Shown: in pieces, positions 23,856 through 32,135 of the stretch
Position numbering within the stretch: position 1 is the stretch's first letter
Layout: every line of letters begins with the position of its first letter
DNA from: Ralstonia insidiosa
GTDB lineage: Bacteria > Pseudomonadota > Gammaproteobacteria > Burkholderiales > Burkholderiaceae
NCBI RefSeq assembly: GCF_008801405.1
Contig: NZ_VZPV01000001.1
Span: forward strand, 1,054,001-1,118,000
DNA length: 64,000 nt
Direction of reading: 5' to 3'
Program-made: the position numbers and the translations under genes
Notes under the pieces: model-generated
Databases searched by the model: none
Seen by the model: the letters and a program-made list of their open reading frames with translations, nothing else
Told to the model about the DNA's origin: nothing

Positions 23856-25958
23856 TCAAGCGGCCAGCTTGGAGATGTCCGCCACGCGGTTCATCAGGCC
23901 ATGCAGCTCGCCCAAGAGCGCCAGGCGGTTGTCGCGCTGCGCGGTGTCGTCGGCCATCACCATCACGCCATCGAAGAACGTGTCGACCGCTTCGCGCAGG
24001 CCGGCCAGCGTCTTCAGGGCGGTGGTGAAGTCGCCGCGCGCGAAGGCATCGTGCACCTGCGGCTCGGACGCGGCCACGGCCTGGTGCAGCGCGCGCTCGG
24101 CATCTTCCTTGAGCAGTTGCGGCTGCACCGCGCCGATGGCCACATCCGTTTTCTTCAGGATGTTGGTGATGCGCTTGTTGGCGGCGGCCAGCGCTTCGGC
24201 TTGCGGCAGGGCGGCAAACGCACGTACGGCTTCGAGGCGCGCGACGATGTCGTCCAGGCGCTGCGGGCGCTGGCTGACCACGGCTTCCACCTCGTTGGTG
24301 CTATAGCCCTTGTCTTTCAGGTAGCCGCGCAGGCGGTCGTACAGGAAATCGGTGATGGCGGCCAGGTCCGGTTTGACGGCGGCGATGCCGTCGAAGCTCG
24401 CGGCGGCAATCTTCAGCGCATCGTCGATCGTCAGCGTGAGCGGCTTCTCGATCAGCATGCGCAGGATGCCCAGCGCGTGGCGGCGCAGCGCGAACGGGTC
24501 TTTCTCGCCCGTGGGCTGCAGGCCGATGCCCCAGATGCCGACCAGCGTTTCCAGCTTGTCGGCCAGCGCCACCACGGTGCCGGTGGCGGTGCTGGGCAGC
24601 GCGTCGCCGGCAAAGCGCGGTTGGTAGTGCTCTGAGCAGGCCAGCGCCACATCATCGGGTTCACCGTCGTGGCGGGCGTAGTACGTGCCCATCGTGCCTT
24701 GTAGCTCGGGGAACTCGCCCACCATGTCGGTCAGCAGGTCGGCCTTGGCGAGCAGCGCGCCGCGCGAGGCGTGGGCCACATCGGCGCCGAGCTTTTCAGC
24801 GAGTTGGCCAGCAATGGCCTGCAGGCGCGATACGCGCTCCAGCTGCGTGCCGATCTTGTTGTGATAGACCACGCGCGAGAGCAGCGGCACGCGATCGGCC
24901 AGCGGTTTCTTCTTGTCTTGCTCGAAGAAGAAGCGGGCATCCGCCAGGCGCGGGCGCACCACGCGCTCGTTGCCCTGGATGATGGCTTCTGGCGTGCCGG
25001 TGGCAATGTTCGAGACGATCAGGAAGCGGTTGCGCAGATGGCCTTGCGCATCGGTCAGCGCAAAGTACTTCTGGTTCGTCTGCATGGTCAGGATCAGGCA
25101 CTCCTGCGGCACGGCGAGGAACGCTTCCTCGAAGTGGCAGGGGTAGACCACGGGCCATTCGACCAGCGCGTTGACTTCGTCCAGCAGCGCTTCGGGCATG
25201 ACGACCGTATCGGCGCCGGCCGTCTTGAGTAGTTCAGCGCGGATGGCTTCCTTGCGCTTGCCGTAGCTGGCGATGACCTTGCCTTGGGCTTCCAGCGTGC
25301 TGGCGTACGACGTGGCATCGGCGATGACGATGTCGCCGGCCGACAGGAAGCGGTGGCCCAGCGTCACGTTGCCCGATTGCAGGCCCAGCGCACTGACGGG
25401 GATGACTTCGCTATCCAGCAGCGCGATCAGCTTGTGCGCCGGTCGCACGAACTGCACGCTCTCCATATCCTGACCGTTCGGGCGCTGGTACGTCATCACC
25501 TTCGGGATCGGCAGGTTGGCGATGGTTTGCGACAGCGCGGTCTGCAGGCCCTCTGCCAGCACGGCGCCGCGCGCGGTGTAGCGATAGAAGAGCGATTCCG
25601 CCTTGCCGTCCGGTGCGCGTTCGAGTGACTCGGGCGCGATGGCTTCCACGCCCACCGTCTTGGCCAGTGCAGCAAGCTTCTTGACCAGCGGCGCGGCCGG
25701 TTTGCCTTCAGCGTCAAAGGCGATGGTCACGGGCAGCACCTTCTCGCGCAGCTCGCGATCGGGCGCGGTACGGCGCACGCCGGTGATCGACGCAGCCAGG
25801 CGGCGCGGCGTGGCAAAGCCTTCCACGGTAGCGCCTTCTTCGAGCAGGCCTTGCGCCGACAGACCGTCAAACAGGCCGCGCGCAAACGCCTCGCCCAGGC
25901 GGGCCAGCGCCTTGGGTGGCAGTTCTTCGGTCAGCAGTTCGATCAGGAGGGTGGACAT
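23856..25958 (-). CDS. glyS: Glycyl-tRNA synthetase beta subunit
   Basis: Beta subunit (700 residues) of the bacterial-type alpha2beta2 glycyl-tRNA synthetase; it supplies tRNA recognition and an HD-like domain, while the alpha subunit carries the aminoacylation site. The N-terminal LLIELLTEELPPKAL and VEWPVVYPCHFEEAFLAVPQECLILTMQ segments are diagnostic. The start MSTLLIEL at 25958 matches the family; a longer frame to 26120 is spurious. It is separated from glyQ by a gene for an exported protein of unknown function. Confidence 0.96.
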   Translation of the reverse strand: MSTLLIELLTEELPPKALARLGEAFARGLFDGLSAQGLLEEGATVEGFATPRRLAASITGVRRTAPDRELREKVLPVTIAFDAEGKPAAPLVKKLAALAKTVGVEAIAPESLERAPDGKAESLFYRYTARGAVLAEGLQTALSQTIANLPIPKVMTYQRPNGQDMESVQFVRPAHKLIALLDSEVIPVSALGLQSGNVTLGHRFLSAGDIVIADATSYASTLEAQGKVIASYGKRKEAIRAELLKTAGADTVVMPEALLDEVNALVEWPVVYPCHFEEAFLAVPQECLILTMQTNQKYFALTDAQGHLRNRFLIVSNIATGTPEAIIQGNERVVRPRLADARFFFEQDKKKPLADRVPLLSRVVYHNKIGTQLERVSRLQAIAGQLAEKLGADVAHASRGALLAKADLLTDMVGEFPELQGTMGTYYARHDGEPDDVALACSEHYQPRFAGDALPSTATGTVVALADKLETLVGIWGIGLQPTGEKDPFALRRHALGILRMLIEKPLTLTIDDALKIAAASFDGIAAVKPDLAAITDFLYDRLRGYLKDKGYSTNEVEAVVSQRPQRLDDIVARLEAVRAFAALPQAEALAAANKRITNILKKTDVAIGAVQPQLLKEDAERALHQAVAASEPQVHDAFARGDFTTALKTLAGLREAVDTFFDGVMVMADDTAQRDNRLALLGELHGLMNRVADISKLAA

Positions 25959-26032
25959 AGCAGTTGAATCGGTGACGTCGTTGTTCTGCGCCGCTCGGGT
26001 CTGAGTGCCGGAGCGGCGGTTACGTATTTCGG

Positions 26033-26701
26033 TTAGCAGGGCGATCCTGGCACGGGCTCCACGCCCGAGAGCAGCCACACGCCGTTCTGCTGCTGGAACT
26101 GCAATTGCGTGCCGGCGCATTGGCCCGGAGGCGGCGGCGGTGCGATTGGTGCGGGGTTCGTGCCGGGCGGGGCGGCATCACGGCGCAGGAAGCGCGCGGA
26201 CAGCGTGCCGCGGCGCTCGTCATAGCGCACCTCTTGCAGCGTGCCGGACACATTGAATTCCAGCCGGCTCGGCAGTTGTGCCGACGAGCGGAACACGCGC
26301 GCACGGCGCTGCGCCTTGGCCCCGGAGCCTTGCCACTCGACCCAGGTGAGCGGGAAGCGCAGGGCGGTGGCGTACGTGCGCAACGGCACGCGGTGCCAGC
26401 CGAGGTCACGCGCGCCGGACAGGTCACAGGCCATCGTGCGTACCAGGCTCGTCCATTGGTCGAGCGCGGGCGGCGCCGGTGTCCATGCCGCGCCCAGCGC
26501 TTGCTGCAGCGGCTTGGAATCGGCCACGCAGATCTGTGTCAGGTTGTTCGGCACGACGAAGATCTTTTCCGTCGATGCGGGTTTGGACGTGCGATGCCGC
26601 GCCGCTTGCGCAACGCTTGCCGGCAGCGCCAGTGCGGCAATCGACGCCGCTGTCAGCAAGGCCAGCCCACGTCGCGCGGTTTGGACCCGCGTGGCCGTCA
26701 T
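26033..26701 (-). CDS. Exported protein of unknown function between glyQ and glyS
   Basis: Not recognised. The protein has 222 residues with a clear signal peptide (RGLALLTAASIAALALPASVAQA, cleavage near residue 34). The mature domain contains KIFVVPNNLTQICVADSKPLQQALG, DQWTSLVRTMACDLSGARDLGW and a strand-rich segment around PLTWVEWQ. A Pro-rich linker (IAPPPPPG) follows, then a short tail ending in Cys. The four cysteines I can see after the signal peptide could form disulfides in the periplasm. The start MTATRVQ overlaps the glyQ stop as ATGA (26698-26701), so it is translated from the glyQ message, although the flanking genes encode one cytoplasmic enzyme. Confidence 0.8.
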   Translation of the reverse strand: MTATRVQTARRGLALLTAASIAALALPASVAQAARHRTSKPASTEKIFVVPNNLTQICVADSKPLQQALGAAWTPAPPALDQWTSLVRTMACDLSGARDLGWHRVPLRTYATALRFPLTWVEWQGSGAKAQRRARVFRSSAQLPSRLEFNVSGTLQEVRYDERRGTLSARFLRRDAAPPGTNPAPIAPPPPPGQCAGTQLQFQQQNGVWLLSGVEPVPGSPC

Positions 26702-27678
26702 GCAGCCTCCGTGGCCGCAGCAGCGGTGCCGCACATCGGGAAGCCCAGGCGCTCGCGCGAGTCGTAGTAGGCCTGTGCGACCAGGCGCGACAGGTTGCGG
26801 ATACGGCCGATGTAGGCCGCGCGCTCCGTCACCGAAATGGCGCCGCGTGCGTCGAGCAGGTTGAACGTGTGGCCGGCCTTGAGCACTTGCTCGTAGGCGG
26901 GCAGCGCCAGTTGCACGACCGGCGCGCCTTCGTCTGCTGCGCCGGCATCACCCTCCGCGCGTACGCCCATCAGGCGCTTGGCTTCGGCTTCGTGCTCGGC
27001 AAAGCGGCGGAACAGCACGGTGGTGTCGGCCTGCTCGAAGTTGTAGGTCGATTGCTCGACTTCGTTCTGGTGGTAGACGTCGCCGTAGGTCAGGCGGCGC
27101 TTCACGGGGCCATTCGGGCCCGGCTCTTCCCACTCGGTCCAGACCAGATCGTAGATGTTCTCGACCTTCTGGATGTACATCGCCAGGCGTTCGATACCGT
27201 AGGTGATTTCACCGGTCACCGGCTTGCAGTCGAGGCCGCCGACTTGCTGGAAGTACGTGAACTGCGTGACTTCCATGCCGTTGAGCCACACCTCCCAGCC
27301 GAGGCCCCAGGCGCCGAGCGTGGGGTTTTCCCAGTCGTCTTCCACAAAGCGGACGTCGTTCTGCTTGAGGTCCAGGCCCAGCGCTTCCAGCGAACCGAGG
27401 TACAGGTCGAGGATGTTCTCCGGCGCGGGCTTGAGCACCACCTGATATTGGTAGTAGTGCTGCAGGCGGTTGGGGTTCTCGCCGTAGCGGCCGTCCTTGG
27501 GGCGGCGCGACGGTTGCACATAGGCGGCGCGCCACGGCTCGGGGCCGATCGCGCGCAGGAATGTGTGCACGTGCGAGGTGCCGGCGCCGACTTCAAGGTC
27601 GATCGGTTGCAGCAGGGCGCAGCCCTGGGCGTCCCAGTACGACTGCAGCTTCAGGATGAGTTGCTGGAAGGTAAGCAT
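26698..27678 (-). CDS. glyQ: Glycyl-tRNA synthetase alpha subunit
   Basis: Catalytic alpha subunit (326 residues) of the tetrameric bacterial glycyl-tRNA synthetase. Class II features include the N-terminal LTFQQLILKLQSYWDAQGCALLQP, RAAYVQPSRRPKDGRYGENPNR, and EITYGIERLAMY. The start MLTFQQ at 27678 is the family start; the upstream extension to 27762 is non-coding in character. First gene of the glyQ-(unknown)-glyS-gmhB-plsC-ygjP-like unit. Confidence 0.97.
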   Translation of the reverse strand: MLTFQQLILKLQSYWDAQGCALLQPIDLEVGAGTSHVHTFLRAIGPEPWRAAYVQPSRRPKDGRYGENPNRLQHYYQYQVVLKPAPENILDLYLGSLEALGLDLKQNDVRFVEDDWENPTLGAWGLGWEVWLNGMEVTQFTYFQQVGGLDCKPVTGEITYGIERLAMYIQKVENIYDLVWTEWEEPGPNGPVKRRLTYGDVYHQNEVEQSTYNFEQADTTVLFRRFAEHEAEAKRLMGVRAEGDAGAADEGAPVVQLALPAYEQVLKAGHTFNLLDARGAISVTERAAYIGRIRNLSRLVAQAYYDSRERLGFPMCGTAAAATEAA

Positions 27679-27852
27679 GGTGGTACCTGGTGGTCCGCCG
27701 CGGCCAGAACGTTCGGGGCGCAGCGTGACGGTGGAATGCAGCGGCGGGCACGAGAAGCGCATCGCCCCGTGCCCGCCGTAAAACGTTGAATTTTAGCGTT
27801 TTTTGTCAGCCGCCCCGGAAAGTGGCTCGAAAGCCCTCCGGATGGCGGCCGA

Positions 27853-29451
27853 TCAGTTCGTTACGGTGCGACGACGGCGTACCAGCGCGACCAGCAGCAC
27901 CAGCACGCCCGCGCCCAGCGCAGGCGCGTTGCCGGCCCGCACAAACGGCGTCAGGCCTTGCGTGCCCTGCACCTCGGCCTGCAGCGTGCCCAGCGTAAAG
28001 ACCGGCAAGCGCGCCTGTACGCTGCCGTCCGGGCGCACCACGGCGGTGGCGCCGGTATTGGTGGCGCGCAGCATCGGCCGTCCGGTTTCCAGTGCGCGCA
28101 TGCGTGAGATCTGCAGGTGCTGGTCCAGCGCAATCGTGTCGCCAAACCACGCCAGGTTGGTCACGTTGGCCAGCATGGTGGCGGGCTGGTTCGCGTGCCG
28201 CAGCGAGGCAGCGATCTCCTCGCCGAACAAATCCTCGTAACAGATATTGGGCGCGACGCGCTGGTCGGCCACCGTCATGGCGGGCTGCACCGGCAGGCCG
28301 CGCCGGAAATCGCCCAGCGGCATGTTCATCATGTTGACGAACCAGTGGAAACCGAAGGGGATGAACTCGCCGAACGGCACCAGGTGGTGCTTGTTGTAGC
28401 GGTACACGCCCTGGAACTGCGGGCCGACGCCGAACACGCTGTTGGTGTAATCCACCGCCGAATCCTGGCTGGCCGCACCAAACAGCACGCTGGAGCCGGT
28501 GGTATCCACGTACGTGCGGATGGCCAGCGCGATCTCCTGCGGCATCTCCTGGATCATGATCGGGAAGGCCGTCTCAGGCGTGATCACCAGCTGCGCGGGC
28601 TGCTCGGTGACCATCTTCGTGTACAGCTCCAGCGAGCGCTCAATGCCGGTCTGCTGGAACTTCACGTCCTGCGGCACGTTGCCCTGCAGCAGGCGCACCG
28701 AGATCGGCTTGCCTACGGGCTGCGTCCACGCAACGCCGTGCAGCGGCCAGCCGGCCACGAGCACGCCGGCGCCGACGATGGCGGTCAGCCAATGCAGGCG
28801 GCGCTCGGCCGCCACGCACAGCAGGCCGGCCAGCGTGGCTGCGATCAGCACGATGCCGTACACGCCCACCAGCGGCGCATAGCCGGCCAGCGGGCCATCG
28901 GTGTGCGCATAGCCGCCGTTGATCCAGGGGAAGCCCGTCCACACCGTGCCACGCAGCCATTCCACGACCGCCCACGCCGCGCCGAACACGAGCGCGGATG
29001 CCGTGCCCGACCACCGTCCGCGTCGCGTGAACCACTGCCACGCCCATACCGCCAGCGCCGGATGCAGCGCCAGGTAGCCCGCGAACAGCAGCACCGCCAG
29101 CCCGGCCATCCACGCCGGCATGTCGCCGTATACGTGCATGCTGATGTAGAGCCACCAGACGCCCGAGAGGAACCAGCCAAGCCCGAAGGCATAGCCAACC
29201 CAGGCGGCATCACGTAGCCGGGGTGCGCGTCGCACCAGGGCTGCGAGCCCTGTCAGCGACAGGATCTGCAGCCACCACCAGTGATTGGGCGCGAACGACA
29301 GCGTATGCATGACGCCCAGCAGCACCGCCAGCGGCATGGCCGCCTTACGTTGTGAGATCGGCAGCCGCGCGAGCGGCCCGGCAGGTGGCACAAGCGGGGC
29401 GTCCTGCCGACGGGGGGACGCCCCGGCAGGGGAGGAGAACTGAGCGGGCAC
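27853..29451 (-). CDS. lnt: Apolipoprotein N-acyltransferase
   Basis: Polytopic inner-membrane enzyme of 532 residues that adds the third acyl chain to the N-terminal Cys of lipoproteins. After an N-terminal basic/proline-rich stretch come about seven membrane segments (40-240), then a periplasmic nitrilase domain with the catalytic triad E293 (TPETAFP), K354 (YNKHHLVPFGEF) and C404 (NICYEDLF), and a final membrane helix. It begins 5 bp after corC, the classical corC-lnt pair. Confidence 0.96.
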   Translation of the reverse strand: MPAQFSSPAGASPRRQDAPLVPPAGPLARLPISQRKAAMPLAVLLGVMHTLSFAPNHWWWLQILSLTGLAALVRRAPRLRDAAWVGYAFGLGWFLSGVWWLYISMHVYGDMPAWMAGLAVLLFAGYLALHPALAVWAWQWFTRRGRWSGTASALVFGAAWAVVEWLRGTVWTGFPWINGGYAHTDGPLAGYAPLVGVYGIVLIAATLAGLLCVAAERRLHWLTAIVGAGVLVAGWPLHGVAWTQPVGKPISVRLLQGNVPQDVKFQQTGIERSLELYTKMVTEQPAQLVITPETAFPIMIQEMPQEIALAIRTYVDTTGSSVLFGAASQDSAVDYTNSVFGVGPQFQGVYRYNKHHLVPFGEFIPFGFHWFVNMMNMPLGDFRRGLPVQPAMTVADQRVAPNICYEDLFGEEIAASLRHANQPATMLANVTNLAWFGDTIALDQHLQISRMRALETGRPMLRATNTGATAVVRPDGSVQARLPVFTLGTLQAEVQGTQGLTPFVRAGNAPALGAGVLVLLVALVRRRRTVTN

Positions 29452-29456
29452 GAAGG

Positions 29457-30350
29457 TCAGACGGTGTTGGAACCAGTTGCGTTGACCGAGGCATCGCCGC
29501 CGGTCGGGGTGGTGAGACGGCGCACCAGCAGCACTTGCACCTGCCTCGCATCGGCGCGCAGCACGTCGAACTGCAGCGTGCCCAGGACGATCTTCTCGCC
29601 CCGGTGCGGCACGCGGCCGAGGTGGTTGGACAGCAGCCCGCCGATGGTGTCGACGTCCTCATCAGAGAAGTGCGTGCCGAAGGCTTCGTTGAACTGCTCG
29701 ATTTCGGTCAGGCCGCGCACGCGCATGTGGCCATCGGCGGTGGCGAGGATGTTGTCCTCTTCCTCTTCGATGTCGTATTCGTCTTCGATGTCGCCGACGA
29801 TCTGCTCGAGCACGTCTTCAATGGTGATGAGGCCGGCCACGCCGCCGTACTCGTCCACGACGATGGCAATGTGGTTGCGGTTGACGCGAAAGTCGCGCAA
29901 CAGCACGTTCAGGCGCTTGGATTCCGGGATGAACACGGCCGGGCGCAGCATGTCACGCACGTCGAAGTCTTCATCGGTATAGAAGCGCAGCAAATCCTTG
30001 GCCAGCAGGATGCCGATGATGTTGTCACGGCTGCCCTCGTAGACCGGGAAGCGCGAATGCGCCGCTTCCTGCACGTAAGGGATGAACTCAGACGGCGCGT
30101 CGGCGATGTTGATCGCGTCCATCTGGGCACGCGGGATCATGATGTCGCGCGCGCACAGGTCCGAGACCTGGAAGACACCTTCGATCATCGACAGAGAGTC
30201 GGCGTCGATCAGGTTGCGCGCATGCGCGTCTTGGAGGATTTCTAGAAGCTCGGCCCGCGATTCGGGCTCGGGCGAGATGAGGTCGGTCAGACGTTCCAGC
30301 AGCGATCGGGGTTTGTCGGCTGGCTTCGGACTGGGATACGGATCATTCAT
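29457..30350 (-). CDS. corC: CorC/HlyC-family CBS-domain protein (YbeX)
   Basis: Cytoplasmic protein of 297 residues. Two CBS domains (about 70-190, VCARDIMIPR-type start SDLCARDIMIPRAQMDAI and IAIVVDEYGGVAGLITIEDVLEQIVGDIEDEYD) are followed by an acidic linker (DIEEEEDNI) and the CorC_HlyC transporter-associated domain. In enterics it is linked to Mg/Co efflux and to ribosome-related phenotypes. The start MNDPYPSP at 30350 fits the family. It is followed by lnt after 5 bp. Confidence 0.94.
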   Translation of the reverse strand: MNDPYPSPKPADKPRSLLERLTDLISPEPESRAELLEILQDAHARNLIDADSLSMIEGVFQVSDLCARDIMIPRAQMDAINIADAPSEFIPYVQEAAHSRFPVYEGSRDNIIGILLAKDLLRFYTDEDFDVRDMLRPAVFIPESKRLNVLLRDFRVNRNHIAIVVDEYGGVAGLITIEDVLEQIVGDIEDEYDIEEEEDNILATADGHMRVRGLTEIEQFNEAFGTHFSDEDVDTIGGLLSNHLGRVPHRGEKIVLGTLQFDVLRADARQVQVLLVRRLTTPTGGDASVNATGSNTV

Positions 30351-30545
30351 GGCGCGGTCGCGCGTCGTTAAACATCGGGCCAGCATACACCAAAAGACTC
30401 GCCGTCCCGATGACGCAGGGGGCGGCTTGGTGGACGCCTTCCAACACAGCGCGGGCTGGGCGACGAGCCTCCCGATGTGCGTTGAATTGCACTTCAGGAG
30501 GCCGGCCCGGGTGGCACGGCATGGCGCCTGCCGAGGGGGGAACGG

Positions 30546-31766
30546 TCAGTCGCCGTTGGCCTTGCCGCCTTGCTGGTGACCGTCGTCACCGGTGTGCCCG
30601 CTACCCTCATCATTGCCTGTGCCCTGGTGGCCGTCGCCACCGTGATCGTTGTTGCCCTGGCCGCTCTCGTCCTGGCCTTGGTGAGTGCCCTTGTCCTTGT
30701 GATTGCCGTTGTCGTGGCCGGAATGGGTGTGGTCGTCACCATTGCCATCGTGATGGCCGTGGCTGCCGGAATCGCCGCCGCGGTCGTGGTTTCCGCCGCG
30801 ATCGTCGCCACCGCCATGGTCATGGTTCCGGCCGAGGTTACCGTCGCCCCCGTGGTTGTGATCCCCGCCGTGGTTGCCATCGCCACTGTGGTCATGGTCG
30901 CCGCCGTGCGGGCCGTGGTGATTGCCATGGTCATCGCCTCCGCCATGGTCGTGGTCACCATCGCCGCCGCGGTCGTGATCGCCGCCATGGTTGCCACCAT
31001 GGTGGCCGTCATGGTCGTGATCATGATCGTGGTCGTGATGATGCCCACCATGGTCACCGCCATGGCAGCTTCCGCAGGGGGATGGGACCGGGGCGGGGCT
31101 TGGGGTCGGTGCTGGCGTCGGTGTCGGACTCGGACTCGGACTCGGACTCGGACTCGGACTCGGGCTAGGGCTAGGGCTAGGGCTAGGGCTAGGGCTAGGG
31201 CTAGGCGACTTGCCTGGTGCCGGAGCCGGGGCTGGCGCGTTGTTGTTCGTGGACGGCGGCGCTGTCACGTTGCTGGACACTGGCGCGGGGGCGGGTGTCG
31301 TGACAGGGTCCGGCGTGTTGCCGTGGTACCGGCCGAGCGTGGTGGCGCCGGCGTAGGCCGTCCAGCGTCCGGCGATTTCCATATCGGCGCCGGCCAGCCA
31401 GTGGTCGCCGGTGGCGCCAACGCCCACCAGGGCCTTACTGCTCGCAAAGTCGTAGCCGCCGCCGATGAGCGCCTGCACGCTGGTGCTGCCGACCACCGCC
31501 TGCACACGCGGCCGGATGGTGCCCTGCGCGATCATGAAGTTCACTTCCGCGCCGACGACGTTGTTGCTGCCCGAGACATTGACGGTGCGGCAACCAATCT
31601 GCGCACCCGGATGCCATGCACCGTCGAACACGACGACGATGCCTGCGTAGCACGATTGCTTGTGGTCTGCGTGTGCGATGCGCGGTGTGACCGCGAGCGC
31701 AGTGCCGACACCCACGCTGACCAGCAACGTGGCCCATGGAATGCTGTCCATGAAACGTTGACGCAT
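30546..31766 (-). CDS. Secreted repeat protein with Pro-Ser linker and His/Asp/Gly-rich tail
   Basis: Not recognised as a named family. The protein has 406 residues. A signal peptide (ATLLVSVGVGTALAVTPRIAHA) is followed by a folded region of about 110 residues rich in Gly and Val (GAQIGCRTVNVSGSNNVVGAEVNF, GGGYDFASSKALVGVGATGDHW), suggesting beta strands. An Ala/Pro/Asn linker and a long run of Ser-Pro dipeptides come next, encoded by 13 tandem DNA hexamers. The final 170 residues are almost wholly His, Asp, Gly and Asn (blocks such as HDHDHDHDHD and GGDHDHGGG) preceded by a CGSC motif. The tail could bind transition metals (inference). It lies between ybeY and corC. The start MRQRFMDS precedes the signal peptide directly. 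Confidence 0.8.
   Translation of the reverse strand: MRQRFMDSIPWATLLVSVGVGTALAVTPRIAHADHKQSCYAGIVVVFDGAWHPGAQIGCRTVNVSGSNNVVGAEVNFMIAQGTIRPRVQAVVGSTSVQALIGGGYDFASSKALVGVGATGDHWLAGADMEIAGRWTAYAGATTLGRYHGNTPDPVTTPAPAPVSSNVTAPPSTNNNAPAPAPAPGKSPSPSPSPSPSPSPSPSPSPSPSPSPSPTPTPAPTPSPAPVPSPCGSCHGGDHGGHHHDHDHDHDHDGHHGGNHGGDHDRGGDGDHDHGGGDDHGNHHGPHGGDHDHSGDGNHGGDHNHGGDGNLGRNHDHGGGDDRGGNHDRGGDSGSHGHHDGNGDDHTHSGHDNGNHKDKGTHQGQDESGQGNNDHGGDGHQGTGNDEGSGHTGDDGHQQGGKANGD
31126..31203 (+). repeat. Hexanucleotide tandem repeat, GGACTC x6 then GGGCTA x7
   Basis: Thirteen head-to-tail 6-bp units: six GGACTC (31126-31161) followed by seven GGGCTA (31162-31203), perfect within each block. On the minus strand they encode the Ser-Pro linker of the His-rich protein. 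A unit of two codons means copy-number change by slippage keeps the frame and only alters linker length. Confidence 0.95.
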
Positions 31767-32135
31767 GATGACCTCCCCGCGGGGCCGAGCCCGTCTGTGC
31801 GCGGGTTGGCCCATGACGCCTTGTGTGGCGACGTGTATCGAGCGCGCTCGGGTGGCGGCTTATGTGTCGAGGATAGGGATTGCCATGGCAAAGCCCATGC
31901 ACCGTACGGAGAGCAGTGCCTGTACCAGATGGCCGACGGCTGAAGGGGAGCGTATGAGCGATTCGGCGGGCGCGCGCCTGCATCGAATGGCGGAGGAGAT
32001 GCCGCAAACCCTTGTCAGGACTTGATCTGCGGAAAACGGACTTGATTCAGTGTTGAAACGCGATGTTGCGTTTCTGTAGCAGGAAACAAAAACGCCGGCA
32101 CGTGGCCGGCGTCTGATAACGATGCGGGAGGTGCG
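31767..32135. other. Intergenic region between ybeY and the His-rich protein gene
   Basis: No convincing gene. It contains the minus-strand terminator after ybeY (32085-32112) and must hold the promoter of the His-rich protein gene on the minus strand. No clear -35/-10 pair was picked out. A plus-strand frame across 31765-32025 lacks coding character. Confidence 0.6.
32085..32112 (-). terminator. Rho-independent terminator after ybeY
   Basis: Perfect 8-bp stem (32092-32099 with 32105-32112) around a 5-nt loop. On the minus strand the stem is followed by TTTTGTTTCC. It lies 23 bp past the ybeY stop and separates the phoH-ybeY message from the His-rich gene and corC-lnt. Confidence 0.88.

Noticed and set aside
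31126..31203. Short direct repeats considered as a CRISPR array or telomere-like sequence
   Set aside because: Units are 6 bp with no spacers and lie inside a coding frame as a Ser-Pro linker.
30570..31943. 457-codon plus-strand frame opposite the His-rich gene, very rich in Val/Ala/Ile, resembling a membrane protein
   Set aside because: His/Asp/Gly codons read in reverse give Val/Ile/Ala, producing a false hydrophobic protein. The minus-strand frame has a signal peptide and an organised domain layout.
31765..32025. 86-codon plus-strand frame in the ybeY/His-rich gene gap
   Set aside because: No ribosome-binding site, Arg/Cys/Thr-rich composition typical of chance frames, and it overlaps the start of the minus-strand gene.
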